Shown here one piece after another: positions 5,211 through 6,111 of a stretch of 6,111 nt of DNA (its first letter is position 1; each line of letters begins with the position of its first letter). The position numbers were made by a program, and so were the translations under genes. Origin of the DNA: Bacillota bacterium (GTDB taxonomy: Bacteria; Bacillota; UBA4882; UBA10575); the NCBI GenBank assembly GCA_012512605.1, contig JAAZDX010000021.1, positions 1-6,111 of the forward strand, read 5' to 3'. Below the pieces are notes generated by a model. It saw only the letters and a program-made list of their open reading frames with translations, was not told the origin of the DNA and ran no database searches.

Positions 5211-6111
5211 ATGGTGAAAAAAAGCGGTGTCCTGCTGACGGCGATCCTCTTAGCCGCATTCGTCATAACCTTGTCGTCTTGCGGCCGGGACAAACGGGTG
5301 GTGCTGAACGTATACAACTGGGGAGATTATATTGACGAATCGGTGATTGACCTTTTCGAAGAAACTCACGACATTAAAGTAAATTACGATACTTTTAGCA
5401 CCAACGAAGATATGTATGTCAAGATCAAGTCCGGCGGGGCGGACTACGATGTTCTCTTCCCTTCCGACTACACCATCGAACGGATGATTAAGGAAGACAT
5501 GCTGCATAAACTGGATTTAAGCAATATCCCCAACTTTAAATACATCGCCGACCGCTTCAAGAACCTTGATTATGACCCGGAAAACGAATACTCCGTCCCA
5601 TATATGTGGGGAACCGTCGGTATTCTTTATAATAAAACCATGGTTGATGAGCCAGTCACCAGTTGGCGGATTCTTTGGGACGAAAAATATAGTAAACAGA
5701 TCTTGATGCTTGACAGCCAGCGGGATTCCATCGGCGTCGCCTTGAAGATGCTCGGCTACGACATGAACACCCGGAATTTGGATGAATTGGAAGCGGCAAA
5801 ACAAGCACTAATCAAACAAAAGCCGTTAGTCCTAGCTTACGTCGGTGATGATGTCAAGGACAAAATGATTGCGGGCGAAGCAGCTTTAGCCGTCGTCTGG
5901 TCGGGAGATGCGGTCTATATGAAATGGGAAAACCCGGATCTGGAGTATGCTCTCCCCTCGGAGGGGAGCAATCTATGGGTTGACGCCATGGTCATTCCCA
6001 AGACCAGTAAGAACAAGGCCGCAGCCGAACTCTTCATCAACTTCATGTGCGACCCGGAGATCGCCTTTAAAAATGAGGACTATATCGGGTACTCCAGCCC
6101 CCATACGGAAG
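5211..6111 (+). CDS. potD: Spermidine/putrescine-binding lipoprotein PotD (3' end beyond window, 300 codons seen)
   Basis: This is the extracellular substrate-binding protein that delivers polyamine to PotBC. The N-terminus has Lys3-Lys4, a hydrophobic core and the lipobox LSSC, so Cys24 should be lipidated and anchor the protein to the outer face of the membrane. The mature part is a type 8 solute-binding fold: VLNVYNWGDYID, then GGADYDVLFPSDYTIERM, YMWGTVGILYN, VVWSGDAVYM and GSNLWVDAMVIPK. Comparing with the known E. coli PotD ligand residues, Trp37, Tyr40, Ser85, Tyr87, Trp230, Trp256 and Asp258 appear to match Trp34, Tyr37, Ser83, Tyr85, Trp229, Trp255 and Asp257. The E. coli Asp168/Glu171 pair corresponds to Ser169/Asp172 (in LDSQRD). 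The remaining C-terminal residues, including the last contacts, are outside the window. The frame has no stop through 6111. It follows potC after 6 bases. Polyamine binding is well supported; spermidine versus putrescine preference is not. Confidence 0.95.
   Translation, partial: MVKKSGVLLTAILLAAFVITLSSCGRDKRVVLNVYNWGDYIDESVIDLFEETHDIKVNYDTFSTNEDMYVKIKSGGADYDVLFPSDYTIERMIKEDMLHKLDLSNIPNFKYIADRFKNLDYDPENEYSVPYMWGTVGILYNKTMVDEPVTSWRILWDEKYSKQILMLDSQRDSIGVALKMLGYDMNTRNLDELEAAKQALIKQKPLVLAYVGDDVKDKMIAGEAALAVVWSGDAVYMKWENPDLEYALPSEGSNLWVDAMVIPKTSKNKAAAELFINFMCDPEIAFKNEDYIGYSSPHTE

Noticed and set aside
1..6111. Mobile element, CRISPR array, toxin-antitoxin or new defence system
   Set aside because: I saw no transposase, integrase, terminal inverted repeats, regularly spaced repeats or defence-type domains. 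Every large gene but one falls in a known housekeeping family.

Overview
The window looks like chromosomal DNA from a Gram-positive, probably spore-forming member of the Bacillota (Firmicutes, clostridial type). The reasons are a GH18 hydrolase of the YaaH/SleL cell-wall type, strong AGGAGG-like ribosome binding sites before most genes, use of a TTG start, a consensus SigA-type promoter and a lipoprotein-type substrate-binding protein. Coding regions are moderately GC-balanced and the long intergenic region is clearly AT-richer. I cannot name a genus from the sequence alone.

Layout, left to right. (1) The 3' part of a GH18 family hydrolase gene on + (to 1021), followed by a strong hairpin terminator (about 1058-1107). 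(2) A small four-helix membrane protein of unknown function on - (1133-1558), convergent with the hydrolase and probably sharing its terminator. (3) A non-coding, AT-rich divergent region (1559-1974) holding a near-perfect SigA promoter that fires rightward (-35 at 1872, -10 at 1895) and small inverted repeats between that promoter and the next gene. (4) A rightward five-gene operon: an XRE-cupin transcriptional regulator (1975-2514), potA (2561-3607), potB (3604-4428), potC (4425-5204) and potD (5211 to the window edge, 3' end missing).

How the genes work together: potA-D encode a complete spermidine/putrescine-type ABC importer. The lipoprotein PotD captures polyamine outside the membrane, PotB and PotC form the channel, and PotA powers transport. 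The first gene encodes a DNA-binding protein with a C-terminal cupin pocket, the architecture of PuuR-type regulators, so it most likely controls its own operon in response to polyamine or a related metabolite. The genes are tightly packed (two 4-base ATGA/TTGA overlaps and a 6-base gap before potD), which suggests one transcript with translational coupling.

I did not find a novel system here. The polyamine operon is well known. The less explained parts are the small membrane protein, the long divergent intergenic region with possible operators, and a substitution at one expected ligand-contact position in PotD.
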